Positions 16,974 to 25,455 of a DNA stretch of 64,000 nucleotides are shown piece by piece. The first letter of the stretch is position 1; each line of letters begins with the position of its first letter. Where the stretch lies: NCBI GenBank assembly GCA_031555615.1, contig JAVBUF010000009.1, positions 28,815 through 92,814 on the forward strand. Reading direction: 5' to 3'. A program made the position numbers and the translations under genes. The notes under the pieces were generated by a model. That model ran no database searches and was not told the DNA's origin. It saw only the letters and a list, made by a program, of their open reading frames with translations. This DNA comes from UBA935 sp031555615 (lineage in GTDB: Bacteria; Bacillota; Clostridia; Lachnospirales; Lachnospiraceae).

Positions 16974-18369
16974 TTATTTCCATCTTCTTTAATATGCTTC
17001 TTGCTACACTGATGCCATTGGCGGATGCCTGCTGCAGGCCACGGGTAACTCCGGCGCCGTCGCCGATTGCACGAAGTCCCTTGATACTGGTTTCAAATTC
17101 TTTGTCAACTACCACTTTATTGGAATAAAACTTAACCTCCACACCGTAAAGCAGGGTCTCATCGCCAGCAATACCAGGTGTTATTTTATCCAGTGCCAGA
17201 AGCATCTCCTCAATATCTACCATAATTCTATGGGGAAATACCAATGACAAATCACCGGGTACCGCATCCTTTAAGGTGGGGATCAAATTGTTCCGGCAAA
17301 GACGCTCTTCCGTAGTCCTGCGGCCTCTGCGGAAATCACCGAAGGTCTGTACCAGAATTCTGCCTCCGCATAACATATTGGATAATTGGGCAATCTGCTT
17401 GCCGTATTCAATAGGTGTTTTAAAGGGTTTGGTAAAATTCTTGCTGACCAGTATGGCAAAATTCGTATTATTGGTCTTATATTCGCTGGACTTATATGCA
17501 TGACCGTTAACTACCGCCAGTCCGCCTTCATAATACTCCGTCGCCACTTCCCCGGAGGGATTAGTACAGAAGGTCCGCACCTTATCATCAAACGTTGGTG
17601 TATGGTAAACCAGTTTGGCTTCATAAAGATTTTCATTAAGGAACTGCATGACCTCATCCCGGACTTCCACCCGAACACCCACGTCCACTGTTCCGGGAGT
17701 GGTTTCAATACCGATTTCTTCGCATTTATCCTTAAACCAGTCGGCACCTTCCCGGCCCACGGCCGAAACAATTTCCCCGGCATAATAGGTTTCACCCTTG
17801 TTGGTTACTACTCCCACTGCCTGACCATCTTCAACTAAAATCTGTTCCACCATGGTATTGAACAGAATGTTTACCCCTGCTTCTTCCAGATGATGCTGGA
17901 GCTTGCCGTATATTTTATAGCCTTCCTCTGTTCCCAAATGCCTGATGGGGCATTCCACCAATTTCAGGTTGGCATTAATGGCTTTTTTACGGATATCACG
18001 GATTTCAGCTTCCTTATCTACCCCATATACATTGGTATCCGCTCCAAATTTCAGATAAATATCATCGGATTCATGAATCAGGCGGAGTGTTTCATCATAT
18101 CCCAAAATAGCCGGCAGATTCCCGCCTACATCAGGAGATAATGACAGCTTGCCATCTGAAAAGGCTCCCGCTCCCGCAAATCCCGTGGTAATCGAACAGG
18201 GCTTACATCCGATACACTGTTTGGTTGTCCGTTTCGGACACAGCCTTTTCTCAATGGAACGCCCCTTCTCGATCATCAGAACCTTCAGATCCTTATTTTT
18301 ATCCTTTAATTCATACGCACAAAAAATCCCCCCGGGGCCCGCCCCGATTATAATTACATCATACTTCAT
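16966..18369 (-). CDS. FAD-dependent oxidoreductase with a four-cysteine motif
   Basis: The 467-residue protein belongs to the NAD(P)/FAD-dependent dehydrogenase group of unknown substrate. The N-terminal Rossmann motif GAGPGG is at 9-14, a GRSIEKR segment follows, and a second nucleotide-binding stretch (LRAIGDGAGVTRGLQQASANG) is near residues 430-450, as in GltA/HI0933-type flavoproteins. Cysteines at 44, 52, 55 and 58 (C-x7-C-x2-C-x2-C) could hold a metal or Fe-S centre. It is cotranscribed with the PrsA-like gene. The pairing with a foldase is common in clostridia as far as I recall, but no reaction is known to me. Confidence 0.85.
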   Translation of the reverse strand: MKYDVIIIGAGPGGIFCAYELKDKNKDLKVLMIEKGRSIEKRLCPKRTTKQCIGCKPCSITTGFAGAGAFSDGKLSLSPDVGGNLPAILGYDETLRLIHESDDIYLKFGADTNVYGVDKEAEIRDIRKKAINANLKLVECPIRHLGTEEGYKIYGKLQHHLEEAGVNILFNTMVEQILVEDGQAVGVVTNKGETYYAGEIVSAVGREGADWFKDKCEEIGIETTPGTVDVGVRVEVRDEVMQFLNENLYEAKLVYHTPTFDDKVRTFCTNPSGEVATEYYEGGLAVVNGHAYKSSEYKTNNTNFAILVSKNFTKPFKTPIEYGKQIAQLSNMLCGGRILVQTFGDFRRGRRTTEERLCRNNLIPTLKDAVPGDLSLVFPHRIMVDIEEMLLALDKITPGIAGDETLLYGVEVKFYSNKVVVDKEFETSIKGLRAIGDGAGVTRGLQQASANGISVARSILKKMEINV

Positions 18370-18471
18370 TACTGTACCTCGCTATTTCCTATATTTCAAG
18401 AGAACGCAACAAATCCAGCTGCACTTGGGCAGGGATGCCCTTGTGTAACTTCTTGTCTTCTTGGCCTTCTT

Positions 18472-18480
18472 ATTGTAGCA
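18472..18480 (-). promoter_or_regulatory. Extended -10 promoter of the FAD protein-prsA unit
   Basis: TGCTACAAT (TGn plus TACAAT) about 100 bases before the start codon, with no convincing -35. The 165-base gap to the PHP gene contains nothing else I can name. Confidence 0.45.
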
Positions 18481-18534
18481 TAACTTTCCCGGTCCTACCA
18501 CTATTTGTTGAAATTGATTACGGAAATTAATCAG

Positions 18535-19305
18535 CTATTCCCATCTGACTGCACCTATGGATTCCCCATTTCTGGTATACCAGTTCACTCCATCGGTAAG
18601 CAAATATTGCTGGTCTGACAAAACCTTTTGACAAAAATGCCTGATATCCTTTAATTTTTCCGAAAATGCCATGCCTCCGCCAAATAATTCTGTTTTATGC
18701 ATATCCGAACCGGCTGTCAGGGGCAACTGCTGCTCTTTGGCATAAGCAATAGCTTTTTGATTATATTGGCCGTTATTCTTGATAAACCGGTTATAGTGAG
18801 TGGCATTAATACCTTCAATGGCATCCACAAAGCCAGGGAAAAAGCGAATTCTGGGAATATAGCTTGCCTCTCTGTAAGGGTGGGCATGAACCACCATACC
18901 ACCTGCTTTTTTGACTATTTCATATTGTTCTTCTACTGATGCATCTTTTATCCGGGGATGATCCTGCAAAAAAGCCGGAGAAAGTCCATAAATAAGAAAC
19001 TCATTGCCATCATAGCAAGACTCATATCCCCAAAATACTGCCAGATCATTCTGCTCTCCCCATGCCGCTGCTTCTTCATACCCCAAAGCTAATCGGGCAA
19101 TCCACTCCCGCCAGGGCAAATCCCCTTTTATTACCGTGTTCCCATACCAGTTATGATCCGTAATAATAATCCCGGTATAACCGGCATCCCTGTATGCCCG
19201 GGCAATTTCAGCTCCGGTACAGGAGGCACAGGCACTGCCCTGAGAAGTATGCATATGGGTTTCATAAAAATAGGGGTATTCCGGGGGCAATAAGATTCTG
19301 GACAT
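18535..19305 (-). CDS. PHP-domain metal-dependent phosphoesterase
   Basis: The 256-residue protein has the PHP metal-binding motifs: HMHTSQGS near the N-terminus (first His pair), TDHN near residue 48, HAHPYREA near 150 and GSDMH near 205. PHP enzymes hydrolyse phosphodiesters or phosphomonoesters using two or three metals; the substrate is unknown here. The start at 19305 (MSRILLPPEY) has GAGAG five bases upstream, while the ATG at 19335 lacks a spaced site. It follows sigF by 53 bases and may be read as the last gene of the spoIIA transcript. Confidence 0.82.
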   Translation of the reverse strand: MSRILLPPEYPYFYETHMHTSQGSACASCTGAEIARAYRDAGYTGIIITDHNWYGNTVIKGDLPWREWIARLALGYEEAAAWGEQNDLAVFWGYESCYDGNEFLIYGLSPAFLQDHPRIKDASVEEQYEIVKKAGGMVVHAHPYREASYIPRIRFFPGFVDAIEGINATHYNRFIKNNGQYNQKAIAYAKEQQLPLTAGSDMHKTELFGGGMAFSEKLKDIRHFCQKVLSDQQYLLTDGVNWYTRNGESIGAVRWE

Positions 19306-19358
19306 CGGGACTCTCTTTCGTTTTTTTGTTTTCATTATACGTCAATTTATTTTCCTTA

Positions 19359-20075
19359 TCAACCGGTGACTTTTTTCCGCATGGACAATAAAATACGTTT
19401 TTCCATACGGCTTACCTGCACCTGAGAGATGCCCAGCCGGCCCGCCACCTCAGTCTGGGTCTTTTCCTGAAAATACCGTAACCGGATCAATTCTCTTTCA
19501 TTTTCCTCCAATTCGGAAAGCAACTGTTCTAACATGATATTGTTGATAACGTGCTCGGACTTATCCGCATCCGCCAGCTTGTCCACTAAGTAAATTTCGT
19601 TTCCATCGGTCTGATAAACCGTTTTATGAATGGATTCCACTTCCGCTCCGGCTTCCATGGCCATCACAATATCTTCCGGCAGGAACCCGGTTTCCTCAGC
19701 CAACTGGGATAGGGTCGGTTCCTGTCCTGTCTGCTGCCGCAGCCGTTCCGCTGCCTGTTTAACTTTATAGCCGTTTTCCTTGATGGAACGGCTTACCTTT
19801 ATCATCCCGTCATCTCTTAAAAAACGCTTGATTTCACCACTGATCATGGGTACCGCGTAAGTGGAAAATTTCACCTCGTAAGAAATATCAAATTTATCGA
19901 TAGCCTTCATTAATCCAATGGTTCCTATCTGCAATAAGTCTTCCACTTCACATCCTCTGCCGATAAACCGCTTGACGATGTGGTGAACCAATCCCAAGTT
20001 TTTCTCTACCAGTACTTCTCGTGCTTCTTTTTCTCCTGCATGTGAACGTTCAATCAGTACGGTGAGTTCATCCAT
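19359..20075 (-). CDS. sigF: Sporulation sigma factor F
   Basis: SigF directs forespore transcription early in sporulation. The 238 residues include region 2 (HHIVKRFIGRGCEVEDLLQIGTIGLMKAIDKFD; KFSTYAVPMISGEIKRFLRDD), region 3 (LAEETGFLPEDIVMAME) and region 4 with the HTH LGISQVQVSRMEKRIL. It is the third gene of spoIIAA-spoIIAB-sigF, three bases after spoIIAB, so its inhibitor SpoIIAB and the anti-anti-sigma SpoIIAA are made with it. Length and order match the classical operon. Confidence 0.97.
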   Translation of the reverse strand: MDELTVLIERSHAGEKEAREVLVEKNLGLVHHIVKRFIGRGCEVEDLLQIGTIGLMKAIDKFDISYEVKFSTYAVPMISGEIKRFLRDDGMIKVSRSIKENGYKVKQAAERLRQQTGQEPTLSQLAEETGFLPEDIVMAMEAGAEVESIHKTVYQTDGNEIYLVDKLADADKSEHVINNIMLEQLLSELEENERELIRLRYFQEKTQTEVAGRLGISQVQVSRMEKRILLSMRKKVTG

Positions 20076-20078
20076 AAG

Positions 20079-20642
20079 CTATTCCTCATGACCGATCCAT
20101 GGACTGATTCCTATTTTTTTCTTCATCAATATAGTGGTGCCGTAGCCCGGCTCGGAAATCACTTCCAGATCATCCATAAAGGCTTCCATAAAGGCAAATC
20201 CCATTCCTGAACGGTCCAGTTCCGGCTTGGATGTATAAAGAGGTTCCATGGCCAGTTCAATATTGGCAATCCCTTTGCCTTTGTCCCATACTTCAACATG
20301 AAGAACATCCCCCTCCTGAACGCAATGGATATATATCTTGGGTTTTTCCGCAAGTTTTTCGTTTCTCTGGAAATATTCTTCATCATATCCATGAATAACC
20401 GCATTGGTAACTGCTTCCGAAACTGCCGTCTTTACATCCGAAATCTCTTCTAACGTGGGATTCAGTGGGGACAGGAATGCTGCCACAGCCATTCTGGCAA
20501 AGGATTCATTAATGGAAACCGCATCAAATTCCAATTGCATTTCATTATAGTCCTTATTAAACCCTTCCCTTTCTTCCCCTTCTTCTCTTTTCATTCTCCT
20601 GATTAAATATTGTTCCTCTGTTTTACCGGTCATTGTTTTCAT
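20079..20642 (-). CDS. spoIIAB: Anti-sigma F factor SpoIIAB
   Basis: Serine kinase and anti-sigma factor that holds SigF inactive and phosphorylates SpoIIAA. GHKL motifs are clear: SEAVTNAVIHGY (N-box, about 74-85), DKGKGI (G1) and DRSGMGFAFMEAF (G2). The chosen ATG 20642 is directly behind AGGAGGG and 7 bases from the spoIIAA stop, giving 187 residues. That adds about 34 basic/acidic residues ahead of the usual start (MQLEFDAVSINESFA), which itself has AAGGA upstream. Either the N-terminus is extended or translation starts at the internal ATG. Confidence 0.95.
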   Translation of the reverse strand: MKTMTGKTEEQYLIRRMKREEGEEREGFNKDYNEMQLEFDAVSINESFARMAVAAFLSPLNPTLEEISDVKTAVSEAVTNAVIHGYDEEYFQRNEKLAEKPKIYIHCVQEGDVLHVEVWDKGKGIANIELAMEPLYTSKPELDRSGMGFAFMEAFMDDLEVISEPGYGTTILMKKKIGISPWIGHEE

Positions 20643-20649
20643 TTCCCTC

Positions 20650-20955
20650 CTATTCCATAATATCTACTATTTTATGTAAACCTGATATCATTAATGTCCT
20701 TTTAATCCGTGAATCGGTATTGATGATATATACCTTTCCTCCAAAACAGGCAATTTTCTTATACCTCCCCATAATAATTCCGATCCCGGAACTATCCATA
20801 AAGCGTGTTTCTTCAAAATCAAAGACAATGTTCCCTACTCTCTTTTGCAAAATAAAATTATCTGCTGTTTTACTTATGTAAACTGATTTGTGATGATCGA
20901 TCTCTTCCGGCATTTTTACCATCAGATAATTATCAATTACTTTAAAGTCATCCAT
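20650..20955 (-). CDS. spoIIAA: Anti-sigma F factor antagonist SpoIIAA
   Basis: STAS-domain protein of 101 residues. In its unphosphorylated form it pulls SpoIIAB off SigF; SpoIIE dephosphorylates it. The phospho-acceptor segment MDSSGIGIIMGRYK is at about residues 53-66 and matches the B. subtilis SpoIIAA site. Start ATG 20955 has AAGGAG upstream. First gene of the spoIIA operon. A SigH-type promoter is expected by analogy, but I could not recognise a convincing -35/-10 pair in the 50-base gap before it. Confidence 0.96.
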   Translation of the reverse strand: MDDFKVIDNYLMVKMPEEIDHHKSVYISKTADNFILQKRVGNIVFDFEETRFMDSSGIGIIMGRYKKIACFGGKVYIINTDSRIKRTLMISGLHKIVDIME

Positions 20956-21005
20956 TTTAAGTCTCCTTATTTTATTTTTGAAAATAGAATCTCACTTCCT
21001 GTTAC

Positions 21006-21035
21006 ACAAAAAAGAACATAGCGGTAGCTATGTTC
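21006..21035 (-). terminator. Terminator after the TPR gene of the valS operon
   Basis: GAACATAGC (21014-21022), GGTA loop, GCTATGTTC (21027-21035): a perfect 9-base stem followed on the minus strand by TTTTTT. Confidence 0.9.
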
Positions 21036-21062
21036 TCTTTCGTATTTTATATTTCATTTATC

Positions 21063-22478
21063 TTAGGTTTGTCCTGCTGTATTAATTTCCACCAGGGAGG
21101 TTTCCGACCTATTGGCCTTCTCCGTACCGGGGAAAAGCTCGATCACCCTGGCATAAGCTTCCTTGGCCTTATCATTCTCCCCATTCTTTTTATAGGAATT
21201 GGCCAGATGGAACAGTGCTTCGCCATTAGTCTGATCATATTGAAATGCTTTCAGAAGATTGGGAATAGCCTTGGTAAAATCTTCTGCCTTATAGTCGGCA
21301 TACCCTGCCTCGTAGCAAATGGTACCCAGCTGTTTTCCTACCACATTCAGCATGCTTTCATACAAATCACCAAAAGCTGCTGAAGATTCCTCTATCTCCT
21401 CCTGGGTAATGGCATCCATATAGGTTGCGATCTTTTCGATTTCAGCCGGCTCATTAAGATACACACTGGCTGCCATCAGTAAATTATCAATGGCCTGTAC
21501 ACTCACATCACTGCCCGCGTATCCTGCCAGTTCTTCCGACAAACGGCTGTTTTCTTCAGCCAGTTTATTAGCCTTCTGCTCTAACTCATCAATGGTGGCT
21601 GTTTTCACATCCAATTGCTCGCTCACCACCCGCACTTCATCTTTGGTAGTTGCCCGCTCCCGCTGAATCTGGGCCGGCAAAATAAGAAAACAGGCGATGG
21701 CAATTCCAACTACGATTCCGATACCCAGGTTAAACAGGGAGGAGGCACCTTTGGAATTTTTTATTTTACCCGGCTGGATAATGGTTTCATTACCGCTTTG
21801 ATATCTGATAACATCATCGGAACTTTTCTTCTTCGTACTATTTCCCTTTACATTTTCTTCAGGCGTCATCATATGATTGACTTCCTGCAGATATCGTAAT
21901 GTAATGGTATTATTGGTATCTATTTCCATGCATTTCAACAATTCGTTTTTGGCATTTTCCCATTCTTCGGTGCTAATATATAACAGTGCCAGCAATTGAT
22001 GTGCACGAACATACTTGGGATTATAAGATAATACCTTTTTCAACTGAATAATCGCCAGATCCATACTATCCTGGTAACAGTAAGCCAACGCCTGATTGTA
22101 TTTCTTGATGGTTTGGTTAATGGTGTCCAGGCGGGTCTGATTGGTCTGGATCATATCGATATAATCATCGGCAATATTTTTTTTGGAACGGATATTTTTG
22201 CTGATGACCCACTCACTTAATGCCGCCACTACCTCACCCAGTTCAAAATACACCAACCCCAGTAAGTTTCTGGCTTCAATATTGTTTTTATTAAATTTTA
22301 AGCTCTGTCTTAAAACTGTTGCCGCACCGGTTAAGTCACGTACTGTGGCTTTTTCCAGTCCTTCATTATACAAACGGTTGGAAGTGGATATGATCTTTTT
22401 AAACAGGGAAACATCCGCTCCGCAGCCGGTACAAAAATCATGCCCTGACAAACGGCATCCGCATTGATAGCATACCAT
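21063..22478 (-). CDS. Membrane-anchored zinc-ribbon and TPR protein
   Basis: The 471-residue protein begins with a zinc-ribbon-like cluster (Cys 3, 6, 8, 16, 19 in MVCYQCGCRLSGHDFCTGCG). Two or three TPR-type repeats follow at about 50-210 (AATVLRQSLKFNKNNIEARNLLG; AIIQLKKVLSYNPKYVRAHQLL). One hydrophobic segment lies at about 243-262, then a coiled coil (RVVSEQLDVKTATIDELEQ) and a final TPR pair near 395-450. Topology suggests an N-terminal cytoplasmic half and an exposed C-terminal half. Start ATG 22478 follows AGGAG that overlaps the stop of the 52-residue gene. Last gene before a strong terminator. Function unknown. Confidence 0.85.
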   Translation of the reverse strand: MVCYQCGCRLSGHDFCTGCGADVSLFKKIISTSNRLYNEGLEKATVRDLTGAATVLRQSLKFNKNNIEARNLLGLVYFELGEVVAALSEWVISKNIRSKKNIADDYIDMIQTNQTRLDTINQTIKKYNQALAYCYQDSMDLAIIQLKKVLSYNPKYVRAHQLLALLYISTEEWENAKNELLKCMEIDTNNTITLRYLQEVNHMMTPEENVKGNSTKKKSSDDVIRYQSGNETIIQPGKIKNSKGASSLFNLGIGIVVGIAIACFLILPAQIQRERATTKDEVRVVSEQLDVKTATIDELEQKANKLAEENSRLSEELAGYAGSDVSVQAIDNLLMAASVYLNEPAEIEKIATYMDAITQEEIEESSAAFGDLYESMLNVVGKQLGTICYEAGYADYKAEDFTKAIPNLLKAFQYDQTNGEALFHLANSYKKNGENDKAKEAYARVIELFPGTEKANRSETSLVEINTAGQT

Positions 22479-22488
22479 GACGTTTCTC

Positions 22489-22647
22489 CTATTCTTCGTT
22501 TAACTCCACATCGTCATTCACTTTCTTTACCATTTTAATCAATATATCTGTCATATCTGTAAGGTCCTGATTGTATATGGCTTCTTCAGCATCCTCAACC
22601 TCCAGGCTGGGATGAAATTTTTTTAATTCATCTTCAAAATTAATCAT
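22489..22647 (-). CDS. Small acidic protein, 52 residues, between folC and the TPR gene
   Basis: The frame starts MINFEDELKKFHPSLEVED and ends DVELNEE. Its ATG overlaps the folC stop (ATGA), and its stop overlaps the AGGAG site of the next gene, so it is tightly embedded in the operon; GGAG lies upstream inside the folC end. The protein is acidic and helical with no known domain. Overlaps at both ends and lack of any gap argue that it is translated. Confidence 0.72.
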   Translation of the reverse strand: MINFEDELKKFHPSLEVEDAEEAIYNQDLTDMTDILIKMVKKVNDDVELNEE

Positions 22648-23930
22648 CCGGCACTCTCCTCACCGCTTTTTATCTGCCCCGCCAAATATAAGGAGCCGGC
22701 AATATAGATGATATCATCCGCCTGCTTCTTCTGTTTCAGCAATCTCAACGCCTCCTGAGCATCCCTACACACTGTACAAGGCAAATCCGTATATTGTAAA
22801 AAAGTTTCTTTCAAGTCATAAACCGACAGACTTCTTATCGTTTCAAGAGGTACTGCTGCTGCCTCGGCAAATAGTCCCGACCCGGCAAGCATACCGATGA
22901 TCCTCTGATATTGTTTTTCTTTGATGCCGCCGAATAACAGATATCTTTTTCCCTGACATTCGTCCTGACGTACGGTATCCAGCAAGGCTTGTATTCCATC
23001 TTCGTTATGAGCACCGTCGAGAAAAACTCCTTCGGCAATTTCTTCCATCCGTCCGGGCCAATAAGTTTTTCTTAATCCGGTCCGGATATGCTCTTCCGTA
23101 ATACGTGCGTCTCTCAGCAATTCCACTGCCTGGACCGCCATGGCCGCATTTTCTGCCTGATATAACGCTTTCGTAGATAAAAGAAGTCTAACATACATAT
23201 AATAACGAGAATGAAAGGAAAAATCAATGGTTTTATTTTCTATTTCATTAATTTTTATATCTTCCGGCTGTATCACAAAAATCGGACACCCGCTTAAGCT
23301 GGCTGTTTCCCGGAGTTTTTCCGTAACCCCATCCTTTTTACCGATGGTCACCACCGGTACTCCCGGCTTCATGATCCCAGCCTTCTCCCCGGCAATTTCG
23401 GCCAGCGAATTTCCCAAATACTCCATATGGTCATAACCGATCTCAGTTATTACACAAACCTCCGGATGACTGATCACATTAGTGGCATCTAATCGCCCTC
23501 CCAGTCCGGTTTCCAAAATAATATACTCTATATCCTTACTTTCAAACACCACCATGGCCATTAAAAACAAAAATTCAAAAAAAGAAGGGTGAAAGTTATC
23601 TTTTCTTTTACGTGCAAACTGTTCCACACCATCTCTGACTTTATGGAAGGCGGCGGCAAACTCCTCTTCCGATATCACTTTACCGGAAATCGAAATCCGC
23701 TCCCGCATGGTAACCAGGTGAGGGGAGGTGAACACTCCCGCCGCAATTCCTGATTCTGTCAAAACAGACTGTAAATAAGCACAAACGCTCCCCTTTCCGT
23801 TTGTGCCTGCTACATGAATCATCTTTTTTCTCATTCCGGGATTTCCCATAAACTGCAAAAATTCCCGAATGTCCACTAATGTGTGTTTACTGCTTATTTG
23901 GGGAATGCCCAAAATATATTCTTCAACCAT
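22644..23930 (-). CDS. folC: Bifunctional folylpolyglutamate synthase/dihydrofolate synthase
   Basis: FolC adds glutamate to dihydropteroate and to folates, using ATP, in the cytoplasm. In 428 residues the Mur-ligase-type P-loop AGTNGKGSV is at 41-49, TSPHL near 68-72, ETGLGGRLDATN near 141-152, and the C-terminal DGAHN near 302. The start ATG 23930 has GAGG seven bases upstream, which overlaps the stop of the FapA-like gene; a TTG one codon earlier is less likely. Third gene of the valS-fapA-folC-orf52-TPR operon. Confidence 0.95.
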   Translation of the reverse strand: MVEEYILGIPQISSKHTLVDIREFLQFMGNPGMRKKMIHVAGTNGKGSVCAYLQSVLTESGIAAGVFTSPHLVTMRERISISGKVISEEEFAAAFHKVRDGVEQFARKRKDNFHPSFFEFLFLMAMVVFESKDIEYIILETGLGGRLDATNVISHPEVCVITEIGYDHMEYLGNSLAEIAGEKAGIMKPGVPVVTIGKKDGVTEKLRETASLSGCPIFVIQPEDIKINEIENKTIDFSFHSRYYMYVRLLLSTKALYQAENAAMAVQAVELLRDARITEEHIRTGLRKTYWPGRMEEIAEGVFLDGAHNEDGIQALLDTVRQDECQGKRYLLFGGIKEKQYQRIIGMLAGSGLFAEAAAVPLETIRSLSVYDLKETFLQYTDLPCTVCRDAQEALRLLKQKKQADDIIYIAGSLYLAGQIKSGEESAG

Positions 23931-23939
23931 CAAATAACC

Positions 23940-25424
23940 TCAATGCACAATTACATTTCCCACAATCATACCGCCCTGCGTCGTATAGTTCATATAGCAG
24001 GTATTGTTTTCTATAGGCATCTGCAGTTGGGCAATACAAATTACGCTTCCCCGGTAAATATTCCCGTCCACCCGGATCTGTGCCCCTTTTCCCTTCTGCA
24101 TCTGAGTAAAGATGTCCTGCTGTTCTTCAATTAATGCGTTTAACTCTTCTATAACTTCTTTTTCCTGCTGCTTTAATTTGGCCATCGGCGCACCTATTAC
24201 TGACAGGTATTTATCTCCTAACGTTACCGCCTTCTTTTTTAATGCCTCGACCTCTTCCTGCAGTTCTTCCAACTTCCTTTTGGCCTGTGTTTCGGCTTTT
24301 TTCAGATTGATACCCTTGTAATAAATATCTGCGTCATAACCGGCATGAACTACCGTTCTGGTTTCCGCCTCATTACCCACGGCTACTGCCTCGATTCCCT
24401 GCAATGCATGGGTATAACCACCAACCAGGGTACCTCGTTTTCCTGAAAGAACCACTTTTTCTTCGGCTTGTACACGGGAATTCATAATACTGTCCGCAAA
24501 TACATTGCCTCCGGCAGTTACAATGGTCTGCTCAATAAATTTAGCAAAAACACTGCCTCTTGCCGATGCCTTGGCCCGCTGTTGCCCCTGTATCCCCCGT
24601 TGTAAGATAATATCACCGCCGGCAAATAAAGATGCTGCCTCAACCGAACCTCTGATTTCGATATTCCGCCCGGCGCGGATGATAACCCCTGATTCCACAT
24701 TGCCGTTAATGACCACATCACCGAAAAATTCAATCTTCCCAATGGTCTGATCTACATCACCATATATCTCATGGGTACTCTGAATATCCAGTTTGCCGTC
24801 CCGCAGTTCGACCTTGCCCTCTTTTTCTGCAAAATAAGTATCCTCGGTATCCCGCTTGCTGATGGCGGCTCCCCGAAGCGGCGGAAGGTCCCTGACAGGC
24901 CTGGCCGGAATGATATTTCCCAAAACATCCATTCCGTCTTTTCCCGGCTTTGCGGGATAATACTTGGCCAGCTTATCACCAATATGAACATTGACTATTT
25001 GGTTAACCGCCGTATAATCTGCCGTACCGTCCTCAAGGATCTTGGGGGTTTTCTCTGCCGTGGCATCAAAAGTGTACTCAAAATATCCATCTTTACCGGC
25101 AATGGGTGGGCGGCCTTCTGCTATCTTAATTTCGCGAAAATAGACTTGCTTTTTAATCATTGCTGAAATGTTAGATTCGTGAAACCCGATAATCACTTCT
25201 CCGCGCCGCAGATAGTCTTTAATTTCCGCTTTCGTATATTCTCCCTGGTCAACCTCAGGCGTCACTAAAGACAACCATGCTGTCATCTTGTCTTCCGCAA
25301 TCTTGATATAAGATTGATTAAGTTCAAGCCTTAACTGCAGGGGATCAAATATTCCTTCATCACCTTTTCTTTCAGCAGCAGCGATGACACCTACAGCTTC
25401 TGCAATTGTTGCATCATTACCCAT
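23940..25424 (-). CDS. FapA-family (DUF342) polymer-forming protein
   Basis: The 494-residue protein has the DUF342/FapA layout. An N-terminal domain (about 1-190) contains LRRGEVIIGFHE and GKDGMDVLGN. A right-handed beta-helix (about 215-350) has repeats such as GDVVINGNVESGVIIRAGRNIEIRG and GGDIILQRGI. A coiled coil follows (about 375-440, KKAETQAKRKLEELQEEVEAL), then a short C-terminal beta part. The family is widespread in Firmicutes without a settled function; links to cell-surface or cyclic-di-GMP biology have been proposed for relatives. Start ATG 25424 has GGAG seven bases ahead. It is 31 bases behind valS. Confidence 0.85.
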   Translation of the reverse strand: MGNDATIAEAVGVIAAAERKGDEGIFDPLQLRLELNQSYIKIAEDKMTAWLSLVTPEVDQGEYTKAEIKDYLRRGEVIIGFHESNISAMIKKQVYFREIKIAEGRPPIAGKDGYFEYTFDATAEKTPKILEDGTADYTAVNQIVNVHIGDKLAKYYPAKPGKDGMDVLGNIIPARPVRDLPPLRGAAISKRDTEDTYFAEKEGKVELRDGKLDIQSTHEIYGDVDQTIGKIEFFGDVVINGNVESGVIIRAGRNIEIRGSVEAASLFAGGDIILQRGIQGQQRAKASARGSVFAKFIEQTIVTAGGNVFADSIMNSRVQAEEKVVLSGKRGTLVGGYTHALQGIEAVAVGNEAETRTVVHAGYDADIYYKGINLKKAETQAKRKLEELQEEVEALKKKAVTLGDKYLSVIGAPMAKLKQQEKEVIEELNALIEEQQDIFTQMQKGKGAQIRVDGNIYRGSVICIAQLQMPIENNTCYMNYTTQGGMIVGNVIVH

Positions 25425-25455
25425 CACTGTTCTCCAAACGAAATATTAAATTCTT

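Noticed and set aside
20956..21005. SigH promoter of the spoIIA operon
   Set aside because: An AGGAAGT word could be the -35, but no GAAT-type -10 follows at the right distance.
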